From positions 1-13,930 of the forward strand of contig CAXMPK010000063.1 of NCBI GenBank assembly GCA_964195405.1: 13,930 nucleotides of DNA, in the 5' to 3' direction. How positions within the stretch are numbered: position 1 is the first letter of the stretch; each line of letters starts with the position of its first letter. This stretch comes from CAXMPK01 sp964195405 (GTDB lineage Bacteria; Actinomycetota; Acidimicrobiia; Spongiisociales; ZC4RG35). The notes below the pieces were generated by a model. That model was given only the letters and a program-made list of their open reading frames with translations. It was not told the DNA's origin and searched no databases. This document shows, in pieces, positions 6,554 through 13,778 of the stretch. The translations under genes and the position numbers were made by a program.

Positions 6554-6576
6554 GATCCTGTCCGAAGGACAGGATC
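6554..6576. repeat. Perfect 10-bp hairpin with UUCG-type loop abutting tRNA-Ser(GGA)
   Basis: GATCCTGTCC and GGACAGGATC form a 10-bp stem around three bases. Read on the minus strand the tip is C-UUCG-G, an exceptionally stable tetraloop. The stem ends two bases before the 5' end of tRNA-Ser(GGA) and lies upstream of tadA on the other strand. On the plus strand TTT follows. It may block antisense read-through from the MFS gene or guide tRNA 5' processing; either is inference. Confidence 0.5.
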
Positions 6577-6605
6577 TTTCGAGAGACGGAGGATAATGCC
6601 GACAC

Positions 6606-7076
6606 ATGACTGACCCCATTTCGACCAAACTCTATGTCGACCCAATGCGGACAGCTCTCACCGCCGCCAGCGAAGCAGGAGAGGCTGGAGACGTCCCGGT
6701 CGGTGCCGTGCTTCTCGACGACACCGGGTCGATCGTCGCCGTAGATCGCAATCGACGCGAAGAGTTTCACGACCCCACCGCCCACGCCGAAATGCTGGTC
6801 TTGTCGTTCCGAGCACGCGAGATCGGTGACTGGCGACTCACCGGGCACACGCTGGTGGTCACGTTGGAACCGTGCCCGATGTGCGCCGGTGCCGCGGTGT
6901 GGTCAAGACTCGACCGGATCGTCTACGGAGCACCCGATCCAAAAGCCGGAGCCGCCTGGTCGCTCTACAACATCCCCCAGGACCGACGGCTCAACCACAG
7001 GATCGACCTCATCGACGGTGTCCTCGCCGACGAATGCCGTCAGCTACTCGAGGACTTCTTCGTCGACAAACGTTGA
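6606..7076 (+). CDS. tadA: tRNA adenosine(34) deaminase TadA
   Basis: A 156-residue protein of the usual length for TadA. The zinc cytidine-deaminase motifs are intact: H60-A-E62 (zinc ligand and proton shuttle) and PCPMC at 89-93 with C90 and C93 as zinc ligands. VPVGAVLL at 30-37 and the AGAAWSLYNIP segment at 115-124 are typical TadA substrate-binding regions. It converts A34 of tRNA-Arg(ACG) to inosine so that CGU, CGC and CGA can be read. GGAGGA lies 12 bases before the ATG, a long spacing; GATAAT at 6592-6597 could be a -10 box giving an almost leaderless mRNA. M14 is an alternative start. The 3' end overlaps the convergent MFS gene by 33 bases. Neighbouring tRNA-Ser and SRP RNA genes match the order known in Bacillus. 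Confidence 0.93.
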   Translation: MTDPISTKLYVDPMRTALTAASEAGEAGDVPVGAVLLDDTGSIVAVDRNRREEFHDPTAHAEMLVLSFRAREIGDWRLTGHTLVVTLEPCPMCAGAAVWSRLDRIVYGAPDPKAGAAWSLYNIPQDRRLNHRIDLIDGVLADECRQLLEDFFVDKR

Positions 7077-8225
7077 GCGGGTATCACTCAATCGGCGGTC
7101 CCATCGGGCGTAGATCAGCGAACCGACGATCAAGGTGATGCCGGCAGCACTAAACCCGATGCCATAGCCAAACCCGTCGATCAAGAATCCCACGATTGGC
7201 GCTCCAACCAGCAAGGCAATGTCGAAGATCGAGGTGAATATCGCCATAGCCGACCCCCTCTCGGCGACGCGGGCCCGGTTGACCACTTCACTCGACAGCA
7301 GAGGGAATGCTGCGCCGTGGGCGGATCCCATCAGAAAGGCTGCGATGGCCAAAGCCACTACCGACTGGGCCAACGCCATCACCACTAGTCCCGTTCCAAA
7401 TACCGAAATCCCGGTGACTAACACCTTTCGGTGGGGCATGGTGTCGTATCGACTGCCGCCGAAGATCCGGGTGATGGCAGCCGAAGCGCCATAAATGGCG
7501 AAGAAGAGCCCCACGGTTCCCACCTCTCGTCTGTCTACATAGGTCCGCGTAAATGTGAACAACGACTCCACGCCCAAGAAGAACAAAAAGGAGGCAAACC
7601 AGAGGGGCAGCAGGTTCTTTTGAGCAAAGGCCTGCCAGAAGCCCCGTCTTCGCTGATGGCCACGCACCGGCAACACGGGCAGTGTCCACACAATAAGCCA
7701 GGACATCGTGCTGGCCACCGCAGCGAACCAGAAGAGCCCTGTGAAGCCGGACGCCTCGATCACTACGTCGCCTAGATAGCCGGCAAACGCAATGGGAATG
7801 AGACCGGACAACCCAAAGATGGCTAGGCCTTGAGTCCGCCGCTTGACCGGAATCGAATCGGCGCCGTAGGTGAGCATGGTGGTGAACAGCGCCACCTGAA
7901 ACACCCGCTGTGCCAGGAAGAGGATCCAAAGCCACGGACCCCACGCCGAAGTCGTGATCAGAAGCAAGACCACAACGATGTTGAAAAACCCTGTCACCAA
8001 GATCACCGTTCGCCGATGCTTCAGGTCGAGGATTCGTCCCAACCAGGGTCGGAACAGCAGCGAAACCAAAGCTGACGTGGAGTAAAGGACACCAATCAAG
8101 CCTTCGGTAGCCCCCAAATCGCTCAGGTAACCGGGGAAGTGGATCAGCACCGCGAAGGAGAGCTCTTGAAGGATCGCCGCGGCGAACAGTCTTGGGAAGT
8201 TTGCGCCGAAGCGATTTGCAGTCAT
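7044..8225 (-). CDS. Major facilitator superfamily transporter
   Basis: A 393-residue protein with about twelve hydrophobic segments in two halves joined by a basic loop near residues 190-200 (VRGHQRRRGF). The loop after the second helix has GRILDLKHRR, a version of MFS motif A, repeated more weakly in the second half as DTMPHRKVL. These mark an MFS-1 type permease, probably an exporter or sugar/drug carrier, but the substrate cannot be told. The ATG at 8225 has no strong ribosome site. It lies between tadA and the SRP RNA, a position with no gene in the Bacillus arrangement, and overlaps tadA tail to tail by 33 bases. The protein's acidic C-terminal tail is encoded in the overlap. Confidence 0.88.
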   Translation of the reverse strand: MTANRFGANFPRLFAAAILQELSFAVLIHFPGYLSDLGATEGLIGVLYSTSALVSLLFRPWLGRILDLKHRRTVILVTGFFNIVVVLLLITTSAWGPWLWILFLAQRVFQVALFTTMLTYGADSIPVKRRTQGLAIFGLSGLIPIAFAGYLGDVVIEASGFTGLFWFAAVASTMSWLIVWTLPVLPVRGHQRRRGFWQAFAQKNLLPLWFASFLFFLGVESLFTFTRTYVDRREVGTVGLFFAIYGASAAITRIFGGSRYDTMPHRKVLVTGISVFGTGLVVMALAQSVVALAIAAFLMGSAHGAAFPLLSSEVVNRARVAERGSAMAIFTSIFDIALLVGAPIVGFLIDGFGYGIGFSAAGITLIVGSLIYARWDRRLSDTRSTFVDEEVLE

Positions 8226-8275
8226 CGGAGCCGAACAAGGTACTCCGGCCTCGATGCATTCCCGACGGTTCGATG

Positions 8276-8304
8276 TTGGGGTGGTTCGGGAGCATCGGTA
8301 GCCT
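8276..8304 (+). promoter_or_regulatory. Likely promoter of the SRP RNA gene
   Basis: TTGGGG (8276-8281) and TAGCCT (8299-8304) are spaced by 17 bases. Transcription would begin about seven bases later, near 8311, which agrees with the 5' end of the terminal stem predicted for the SRP RNA. The boxes are only partial matches to consensus. Confidence 0.45.
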
Positions 8305-8310
8305 TCCCGG

Positions 8311-8593
8311 TGATCGTGTAGGCGGGGTACTAGGGGTGCCCTGAACCCGAAACCCTCTTAATGCGGGGCCAAACCCCCCGCCCGAGGGACATGACACGCC
8401 GGGGTGCAATGCCCTGACACTGGACACGCGATATTGAAGGCCGGGTCCTGCGCGGCGGAACACCATGAATTGGGTCAGGCCCGGAAGGGAGCAGCCCTAA
8501 GTGAATCGTTCCGGGTGCGGCAGGGTCACCTGGCTGGAGTCGGCGGCCGATGTCAACGGCGTCCACCGTGTCTCGACGGCGGGGTCACGATCA
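8311..8593 (+). ncRNA. ffs: Signal recognition particle RNA, large type with Alu-like domain
   Basis: The conserved SRP core is clear at 8472-8496: GGTCAGGCCCGGAAGGGAGC followed by AGCCC, the helix 8 GGAA-tetraloop and asymmetric loop bound by Ffh. Flanking arms pair in order: CGGAAC with GTTCCG, CCTGC with GCAGG, GCCGGGT with ACCTGGC. Further out GATATTG pairs with CGATGTC (with G-U pairs), TGGAC with GTCCA, GACAC with GTGTC. The 5' region 8315-8388 matches the Bacillus Alu domain in layout (GTAGGCGGGG, GGTGCCCTGAACC, GGGGCC-AAACCCC, CCCGAGG). The ends form an 8-bp stem, TGATCGTG with CACGATCA. This gives about 283 nt, far longer than the 4.5S form. The RNA scaffolds SRP for co-translational membrane targeting. 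Exact ends are predicted, not known. Confidence 0.9.
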
Positions 8594-8616
8594 ATCACGG
8601 GTCGAGCGTGCACAAA

Positions 8617-8649
8617 GGTGTGGTTTTCGCACCATGTTGCTATAGCAAC
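8617..8649. terminator. Possible bidirectional terminator between SRP RNA and menG
   Basis: Two stem-loops occupy the 60-base gap between the convergent genes: GGTGTG with CGCACC around GTTTT (8617-8633), and a perfect 14-base palindrome GTTGCTATAGCAAC (8636-8649) five bases from the menG stop. Position suggests termination for both strands. No proper T tract follows, so intrinsic termination is uncertain. Confidence 0.4.
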
Positions 8650-8653
8650 GAAA

Positions 8654-9286
8654 TCAGATCGGTTTGCGCAGTCGGACTCCGTAAACAAACCCAAACAGCC
8701 CGGACCGCCACTCCTCTTCCAGTTCGAGGGCATGACCCGAGAACAGCTCTCTTGGGGACGCCAGCTTGTCGAGACTCCTGTGCAGGTACCAATACTCCCT
8801 GGGAGCGCCGGCGAAGACCAGCCCCACCAGAGGCAGCACAATCGCGGTTCCAACCCTGTGAAGAACACGCAGAACAGGATTGATCGGTCTAGAGAGATCG
8901 ACAACCACCGCGGCGGCTCCCGGCTTCAAGACTCGATCAATCTCGACCAGAGTCTGGCTGACCGAGGTCAGGTTCCGGAACACGAAGCCGCTAAAGACTC
9001 CGTCAAACGAATCACCGCGAAACGGCAGGATTTCACCAATCGCGACCGTCCTCGCCGTCACAGGGCTAAGAGCCAGCATCTCGATCACCGGGTCGAGACC
9101 GACCGTGGCTCGTCCTTCGAAGTTGGTGTCGCCGGTGCCACAACCCAGATCGAGAACCGAACCTTGATTCAACATCTCAATGCCGCGGGCCCGCCATTGT
9201 CGTTCCTGACCCATCGACAGGATCCGGTTGATTCGGTCATATCGGTTGGCGATCTTGGCGAAGATCGGGTTGGAGACCTCGCTCAC
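8654..9286 (-). CDS. menG: UbiE/MenG family menaquinone methyltransferase
   Basis: The GTG at 9286 overlaps the serS stop (GTGA) and gives 210 residues beginning SEVSNPIFAKIANRYDRINR, the usual UbiE/MenG start; the open frame further upstream lies inside serS and is not family-like. SAM-binding motif I is VLDLGCGTGD at 44-53, followed by GLDPVIEML at 63-71 and DSFDGVFSGFVFRNL at 92-106, the UbiE-type core. The family methylates demethylmenaquinone to menaquinone (or the ubiquinone equivalent) at the inner membrane face; menaquinone is expected in this type of organism. It is some 20 residues shorter than common members, with a compact region after motif I. Translation is coupled to serS. A related methyltransferase acting on another substrate is not excluded. 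Confidence 0.82.
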   Translation of the reverse strand: MSEVSNPIFAKIANRYDRINRILSMGQERQWRARGIEMLNQGSVLDLGCGTGDTNFEGRATVGLDPVIEMLALSPVTARTVAIGEILPFRGDSFDGVFSGFVFRNLTSVSQTLVEIDRVLKPGAAAVVVDLSRPINPVLRVLHRVGTAIVLPLVGLVFAGAPREYWYLHRSLDKLASPRELFSGHALELEEEWRSGLFGFVYGVRLRKPI

Positions 9287-10530
9287 GGCTTGATGATGTC
9301 GAACCCGGTATAGGGGCGCAGCGCCTCCGGGATCATCACTGAACCGTCTGGCTGTTGGTGGTTCTCGAGAATGGCGAGGATTGTGCGCCCGACGGCACAA
9401 GCCGTCCCGTTGAGTGTGTGCAGAATCCGGTTGCCCTTGTCGCTTTTGACCCGGATCTTGAGACGACGGGCCTGAAAGTCGGTGGTGTTGGAGCACGACG
9501 TGATCTCGCGGAAAGCTTGTTCACCCGGGAACCACGCCTCGATGTCATATTTCTTGGCGGCGGCGGCACCAAGATCGCCGGCGGCGACGTTGACTACGCG
9601 ATAGGGGACCTCGAGCTGCCGCACCAGGGACTCCTCGACCGCGAGAAGACGATCATGCTCCTGGGTTGAGTCCTCGGGGTCGGTGAACACGAACATCTCG
9701 ACCTTGTCGAACTGATGGACCCGAAAGATACCAGCGGTGTCCTTGCCATATGTACCGGCTTCACGCCGAAAGCATGTCGAAAAGCCTGCATAGCGTGTCG
9801 GCAGTTCGTCGACATCGAGTATCTCGTCTCCGTGATAAGCAGCGAGGGGAACTTCGGCCGTCCCAACGAGGAACAGCTCGTCCTTGGGGATTTCGTAGAC
9901 CTGCTCACGCGCCTCAGGGAAGAACCCGGTTCCTTCCAGGGCCGGCTCTCGCACCAGTACCGGAGGGATCATGGGAGTGAATCCTTGGTCGACCAGATTG
10001 TCCATCGCCCAACGAACCAGAGAAAGCTCGAGCAAAGCGCCTTTGCCCTTCAGGTATCCAAACCGACTCCCGGAGACCTTGGCTCCCCTCGCGGTGTCGA
10101 TGATGTCGAGCGACTCGCCCAATTGGGCATGACTGACCCCCTCGGTGCTTGTGTCGCCGACTCGTCTGATCTCCACGGCGTCGTCTTCGGTGACGCCGTC
10201 TGCCGCAGTTGGATCGACGAGGTTGGGCAGTTCTAGCCAGGCAACCCGAAACTGCTCGGCGAGTTCGTCGGAGTTCGAAGACGCCTTCTTTTGGGCAGCT
10301 GCCAGTTCGGATACCTCGTTGATTGCGGTTTGTTTTGCCTCGCCTTCGAGTGTGGCGATCTCTTTCCCCGCTTCCTTCTGCCGCGAGCGGAGCTCCTCGG
10401 CCTCCTGAAGTGCCGATCGATGGGAACCATCCAGTTCCACCAGGCTGTTGAGGTCGATGGTCGAACCGCGGCGGCGCAGAGATTCGGCGATTGCATCGGG
10501 GTTCTGGCGAAGAAGTTTTGGGTCAAGCAT
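9283..10530 (-). CDS. serS: Serine-tRNA ligase
   Basis: The ATG at 10530 gives a 415-residue protein beginning MLDPKLLRQNPDAI, a standard SerRS start; the longer open frame to 10758 lies within the upstream gene. Residues 1-105 form the tRNA-binding coiled-coil arm (charged helices around 36-66 and 70-98). The class II catalytic core follows: motif 1 around 183-192 (GFTPMIPPVL), TAEVPLA at 224-230, motif 2 at 250-280 (FSTCFRREAGTYGKDT then RVHQFDKVEMF) and motif 3 at 372-390 (TLNGTACAVGRTILAILEN). SCSNTTDFQARR at 345-356 is the serine-site loop. It charges all serine tRNAs and selenocysteine tRNA if present. It overlaps the upstream gene by eight bases and menG by four, indicating one operon. 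Confidence 0.97.
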   Translation of the reverse strand: MLDPKLLRQNPDAIAESLRRRGSTIDLNSLVELDGSHRSALQEAEELRSRQKEAGKEIATLEGEAKQTAINEVSELAAAQKKASSNSDELAEQFRVAWLELPNLVDPTAADGVTEDDAVEIRRVGDTSTEGVSHAQLGESLDIIDTARGAKVSGSRFGYLKGKGALLELSLVRWAMDNLVDQGFTPMIPPVLVREPALEGTGFFPEAREQVYEIPKDELFLVGTAEVPLAAYHGDEILDVDELPTRYAGFSTCFRREAGTYGKDTAGIFRVHQFDKVEMFVFTDPEDSTQEHDRLLAVEESLVRQLEVPYRVVNVAAGDLGAAAAKKYDIEAWFPGEQAFREITSCSNTTDFQARRLKIRVKSDKGNRILHTLNGTACAVGRTILAILENHQQPDGSVMIPEALRPYTGFDIIKP

Positions 10531-11443
10531 GAGCGTTCGATGGTAACGATGAAGCGGTTGCGTCCACCTTCTCGAACTTGACGAAGCCGCCGGCAGCCCA
10601 GGTTGGGGCGGGTGCTCCATAAAGTTCGGTCGAATCCGACCAGCCGATGTCAATGAGCTCGCCCTGAAGTGGCCCCCGAAGGTACATGTACAGCTGGGCA
10701 GCATCCCGATCATCGCTTTTAGCCACAACACAATGCTGGTCGTATCCCCAGTAGTCACCTGAGTCAGCGAGAGCTATCCCCCGCTTGATGCTTTCTGTGG
10801 CGGCTACCAGACCGACCGGCTCGGGATCCAGGGCCTCGTCTGGAGGCGTTCCGTAGGCGATTCCGTGATGAAACTGGTCTCCGGTCGCCAAGATCACAGC
10901 ATTCTCGCTGATACCCGCGACCTCGTCGATATTGGGCAAGTCACCAGGCCTGCCTCCTGCGAGAAACGGGTAACGCTCAACCAGACGACGATCTGTGATT
11001 CCGCGGCGTCTCGTCTCGGCAGCCCAGAAATGTCTGAGACTTCGCATGGCATGGTCGCCTCGCCAGTCATCAAGAAACTCCAGCCCCGGACCTTGAATCC
11101 CCCACATCGCGTGATCCGATGATGACCCTCCACTGGAAACGTCACGGCGAGCCAACTCCATCTCCTCGGAGAAGGCATGGAGGACACTGATCGCGAGCAC
11201 CGTGTCGGCACCAGTGTCCAAGGCGGCGTTGACAGCGGCTGCCACGTGAAGCCCACAATCAGCCACATTCACGTGCGCAAATGTGACGACACCTCCGTTC
11301 GCCAGCGTGTCGGTCAAATCCCACTTTTCGGCGTCGTCGAGCAATTGGTAGGTGCCTTCATCTCCCAGGGCATCGTGCTCGCGTTGATACAGCTCGTTTA
11401 CTGCCACCCCCAGCGAAGTTCTGTCCAGATCCACGTCGCTCAT
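10523..11443 (-). CDS. Uncharacterised protein, possibly Memo/LigB-like
   Basis: A 306-residue soluble protein with no signal peptide or membrane segment. I do not recognise it with confidence. Several features faintly recall the Memo/class III dioxygenase fold: VVTFAHVNVADCGLH at 52-66, a hydrophobic strand ending in H89, ILATGDQFHHGIAYGTP at 184-200 (compare the Memo pattern SSDFSHYG), a following helix with GDYWGYDQH near 229-237, and a final GELIDIGW...GGFVKFE segment. Candidate metal or catalytic residues are H57, C63, H66, H89, H111, H192 and H193. It starts at the ATG overlapping the upstream gene's stop (ATGA) and its own stop overlaps serS, so it is translated in the serS operon. A role in tRNA or quinone biology would be guesswork. 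Confidence 0.55.
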   Translation of the reverse strand: MSDVDLDRTSLGVAVNELYQREHDALGDEGTYQLLDDAEKWDLTDTLANGGVVTFAHVNVADCGLHVAAAVNAALDTGADTVLAISVLHAFSEEMELARRDVSSGGSSSDHAMWGIQGPGLEFLDDWRGDHAMRSLRHFWAAETRRRGITDRRLVERYPFLAGGRPGDLPNIDEVAGISENAVILATGDQFHHGIAYGTPPDEALDPEPVGLVAATESIKRGIALADSGDYWGYDQHCVVAKSDDRDAAQLYMYLRGPLQGELIDIGWSDSTELYGAPAPTWAAGGFVKFEKVDATASSLPSNAHA

Positions 11444-12513
11444 TGTGCGTTGACCATGAACACAACTGTGATCGAGTTGTCCTCGAAGTTCGAGTCGTTC
11501 TCAGAGATGGCAAGAGCGGCGACCACCTCGTAGACACCCCCAGGCTCGACCGGCACCGGCTCCATGATCACCGTCGTCTGTTGATCAGGTTCCAGGGGGT
11601 CCAGTTCCACCTGTATCCGCACCGGTTCGGGTCCGCCGGTCAGCGTCAGCACCAGGTTGTCCTCGGCGCTGACCACGTTTCCCGCATTGGTGATCACCAC
11701 CGAAAACACCACCGATTCTGTCGCCGGTATGACCGCCTGGTCACTCGGGTCGACCTGCCACTCAGGGTCGGCGACTATTTGGCTTACCGCAAGCCCCGGC
11801 CGGAGGGCCAATCCACTATTTGGCGACCGGGCAGAGTCAACATACGAGACCGAAAGACCGACAAGACTGGCGTCAGCGGGGAGGAGCATCACGTCAACCA
11901 TCGGAGAGGGGGGCTGTGGCAGCTCATCGCGGTTGACTTCGGTAACCAGGTCGACATAGATACCGTCGCCCGCCCGCAATTCGGCCAGAGATTCGGCCAT
12001 TGCGTCAACCACAACAAGGTTCTCTGGTTCGTCGGCGGCAAGTAACACGGAAGCTTCGTATCCGCTGACACCCACGTCCCATGCCAGCAGGGCCTGTCTG
12101 TACAGGGACTGAACCGCTACAAACTGCTCACTCGGCGGGTCCTGTTCGACAAACTCAAACCCAGCGGCGATATCTCGAGATATGCCGTCGATGACTGTCA
12201 CGAATTCGGTCCGCTCGATGCGCTGGAGTCGGGAGACGACGTCACGAAACGCGTCGCCGGCTTTCGCCAGTTCGACGCTCTGGGCCTGTAGCTCATCCAG
12301 GTATTCGAACTCCGCCCGGGTGTCATCACCGGCGGCAGAAACGACAATTGCGAGAATCACGGCCACCGCGAGCAGCACGGGCCAGACCAGCCGGCCAATA
12401 ACCCGAGCGCGGGACCGGGTTGGTGGGTCAAAAACCACTGCGAACGAGGGTAGATAGATCGTCAACACGACCGGTAACCGTCGGCGGTGGATGAGATGGC
12501 CGATCCGGCCCAT
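11440..12513 (-). CDS. Single-pass membrane protein with extracellular CARDB-like domain
   Basis: A 357-residue protein I cannot assign to a named family. A basic N-terminal stretch (RSRAR at 33-37) precedes one membrane helix at about 43-61. An acidic, probably helical region follows at 64-185 (for example DELQAQSVELAKAGDAF), then a beta-rich C-terminal part (about 225-357) with VVFSVVITNAGNV and VYEVVAALAISENDSNFEDNSI. The latter resembles CARDB or other Ig-like adhesion domains, whose ends carry a similar 'D.N...N' pattern. It should be anchored in the membrane with the bulk outside. The ATG at 12513 has only a weak ribosome site; GTG codons at residues 16 and 26 are possible starts and would leave more room for the divergent promoters. 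Its stop overlaps the next gene (ATGA). Confidence 0.6.
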   Translation of the reverse strand: MGRIGHLIHRRRLPVVLTIYLPSFAVVFDPPTRSRARVIGRLVWPVLLAVAVILAIVVSAAGDDTRAEFEYLDELQAQSVELAKAGDAFRDVVSRLQRIERTEFVTVIDGISRDIAAGFEFVEQDPPSEQFVAVQSLYRQALLAWDVGVSGYEASVLLAADEPENLVVVDAMAESLAELRAGDGIYVDLVTEVNRDELPQPPSPMVDVMLLPADASLVGLSVSYVDSARSPNSGLALRPGLAVSQIVADPEWQVDPSDQAVIPATESVVFSVVITNAGNVVSAEDNLVLTLTGGPEPVRIQVELDPLEPDQQTTVIMEPVPVEPGGVYEVVAALAISENDSNFEDNSITVVFMVNAQ

Positions 12514-12536
12514 TCTGTCTTCGATACGGTGTTCGA

Positions 12537-13196
12537 ATGGTCGACAACAGCCCGCCTGAGACGAAAGACGTCAAACCGAAGATGAGAGGCTGGTTGCACG
12601 CCGCGATGTTCCCCATTTCGCTGGTCGCAGGTGTTGTCTTGGTTGCGACGGCACCCACACATGCAAGCCGGGTCTCGTCGGCGATCTTTGCCGCGACCGC
12701 TGTTCTCTTGTTCGGTACCAGTGCGCTTTTGCACCGGGGTTCATGGTCTCCACCGGTCGAGGATCTCATTCGACGGATGGATCACTCCAACATCTTTCTG
12801 ATCATCGCCGGCACCTACACGCCCTTCGCCGTTCTTGCGCTGCCGCCGGAACAGGGTCGGGCTTTGCTGTTGATCGTCTGGGTCGGAGCCCTTGCAGGCG
12901 TGCTTCTCAGGCTGTTCTGGACCGCTGCTCCCCGGTGGCTCACCACCTCGTTGTACGTGTTGGTGGGTTGGGTCGCGATCTTGTTCCTGCCTGGACTCAT
13001 CGACGGAGCCGGCGCGTTGGCGGTGACCCTGATAATCGTCGGCGGTGTTCTGTACACGCTTGGGGCGGTGGTCTATGCCCTCAAGCGTCCCAACCCCTCG
13101 CCAGAATGGTTTGGATTCCACGAGGTGTTCCACACCTTCACCGTCGCCGCCTTCGCCACCCACTACGTCGCGGTTTGGCTGGTCGTCCATGCCTGA
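12537..13196 (+). CDS. Hemolysin III / PAQR family membrane protein
   Basis: A 219-residue protein with about seven hydrophobic helices. It has the full family pattern: S62 and H66 in SALLHRGSW, D82-H83 in RMDHSNIFLIIAGTYTP, and H195/H199 in FGFHEVFHTFTVAAFATHY. In the PAQR fold these residues bind zinc near the cytoplasmic face and suggest a ceramidase-like hydrolase, although bacterial members have no proven substrate and the hemolysin name is historical. The ATG lies only 23 bases from the divergent upstream gene and lacks a ribosome site, so a leaderless transcript is likely, or the neighbour starts further in. The 3' end overlaps the convergent monooxygenase-like gene by 34 bases. Confidence 0.9.
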   Translation: MVDNSPPETKDVKPKMRGWLHAAMFPISLVAGVVLVATAPTHASRVSSAIFAATAVLLFGTSALLHRGSWSPPVEDLIRRMDHSNIFLIIAGTYTPFAVLALPPEQGRALLLIVWVGALAGVLLRLFWTAAPRWLTTSLYVLVGWVAILFLPGLIDGAGALAVTLIIVGGVLYTLGAVVYALKRPNPSPEWFGFHEVFHTFTVAAFATHYVAVWLVVHA

Positions 13197-13726
13197 CGGG
13201 CCGCCGTCACCCAGTAGGTGGCTACTACTGCCACGATTGTGACGGCAATGAGAGTGCCAAGAGCCACTGAGACTCCGGTGGTCGCAGTGACGAGTGCACC
13301 TACTACGACGATGGGTGGGTAGAGACCGACGATAGTGAGGATTGCCATCTTGTACCGTGGTGGACGTTCAACACTCGCAGCCTTCGCCGAGGGCGTGAAC
13401 CATCCTTCGAGACCGTGCGCTTCCTCGAACGACGGATCCCCGGTGGTCATGGCAAATGACTGATCCACCGGTTTCGGCTCTTTCCGGTGATTCGCGCCAG
13501 GCCTTGTAATGCTCGTAACTGTCAAAGCGGAGAATGATGAGATAGGTCGGGTTGTCAGCATCGGCTGGCCGTACCAGGTCTCCATACCGGCGTATCCGTC
13601 AAACCCCATCGCCACCGCTTTGATCTCATCGAGCCAGGCTTCGAACTCCTCGACCTGTCCCGGCTTTACGTACCATGTAATGGCGACTGACACAGGGTCC
13701 GAACCGCTGGGTCTGGGCACTGCCAT
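13163..13726 (-). CDS. Antibiotic biosynthesis monooxygenase-like membrane protein, double frameshift
   Basis: The ATG at 13726 has AGGACGG nine bases upstream and is preferred to the TTG at 13744; the protein has 187 residues. The N-terminal part (VSVAITWYVKPGQVEEFEAWL) is an ABM ferredoxin-like domain. LEGWFTP near 106-112 and the two C-terminal membrane helices (about 127-147 and 155-175) match a known ABM-plus-membrane architecture. Between residues 54 and 90 the encoded sequence is unlike the family. Reading 13568-13458 in another frame instead gives NPTYLIILRFDSYEHYKAW and then RESPERAETGG, exactly the missing ABM strand and helix. One lost base near 13569 and one gained base near 13457 would explain this. 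The ORF stays open, so the product may be misfolded, or the assembly has two errors. Confidence 0.7.
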   Translation of the reverse strand: MAVPRPSGSDPVSVAITWYVKPGQVEEFEAWLDEIKAVAMGFDGYAGMETWYGQPMLTTRPISSFSALTVTSITRPGANHRKEPKPVDQSFAMTTGDPSFEEAHGLEGWFTPSAKAASVERPPRYKMAILTIVGLYPPIVVVGALVTATTGVSVALGTLIAVTIVAVVATYWVTAARQAWTTSQTAT

Positions 13727-13778
13727 CTGGGACCGTCCTAGCAACGCCTTGGGCTGCCCGAGTCAGGCAGGGCCATCG

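Noticed and set aside
7288..8466. 392-codon minus-strand open frame
   Set aside because: It is an off-frame shadow of the MFS gene, whose hydrophobic helices and motif A are in the other frame.
8330..8883. Open frames across the SRP RNA
   Set aside because: The RNA core and paired arms explain the region, and the peptides show no family resemblance.
9287..9496. N-terminal extension of the menG frame
   Set aside because: It overlaps the serS 3' end antiparallel in frame sense and is not family-like. The GTG at 9286 matches the family start and the GTGA overlap.
10531..10758. N-terminal extension of serS
   Set aside because: It lies within the upstream gene, and SerRS proteins begin at the MLDPKLL position.
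13163..13744. Programmed frameshifting as the explanation of the shifted ABM segment
   Set aside because: Two separate shifts would be needed and no slippery heptamer with a downstream structure is visible. Errors or compensating mutations are simpler.
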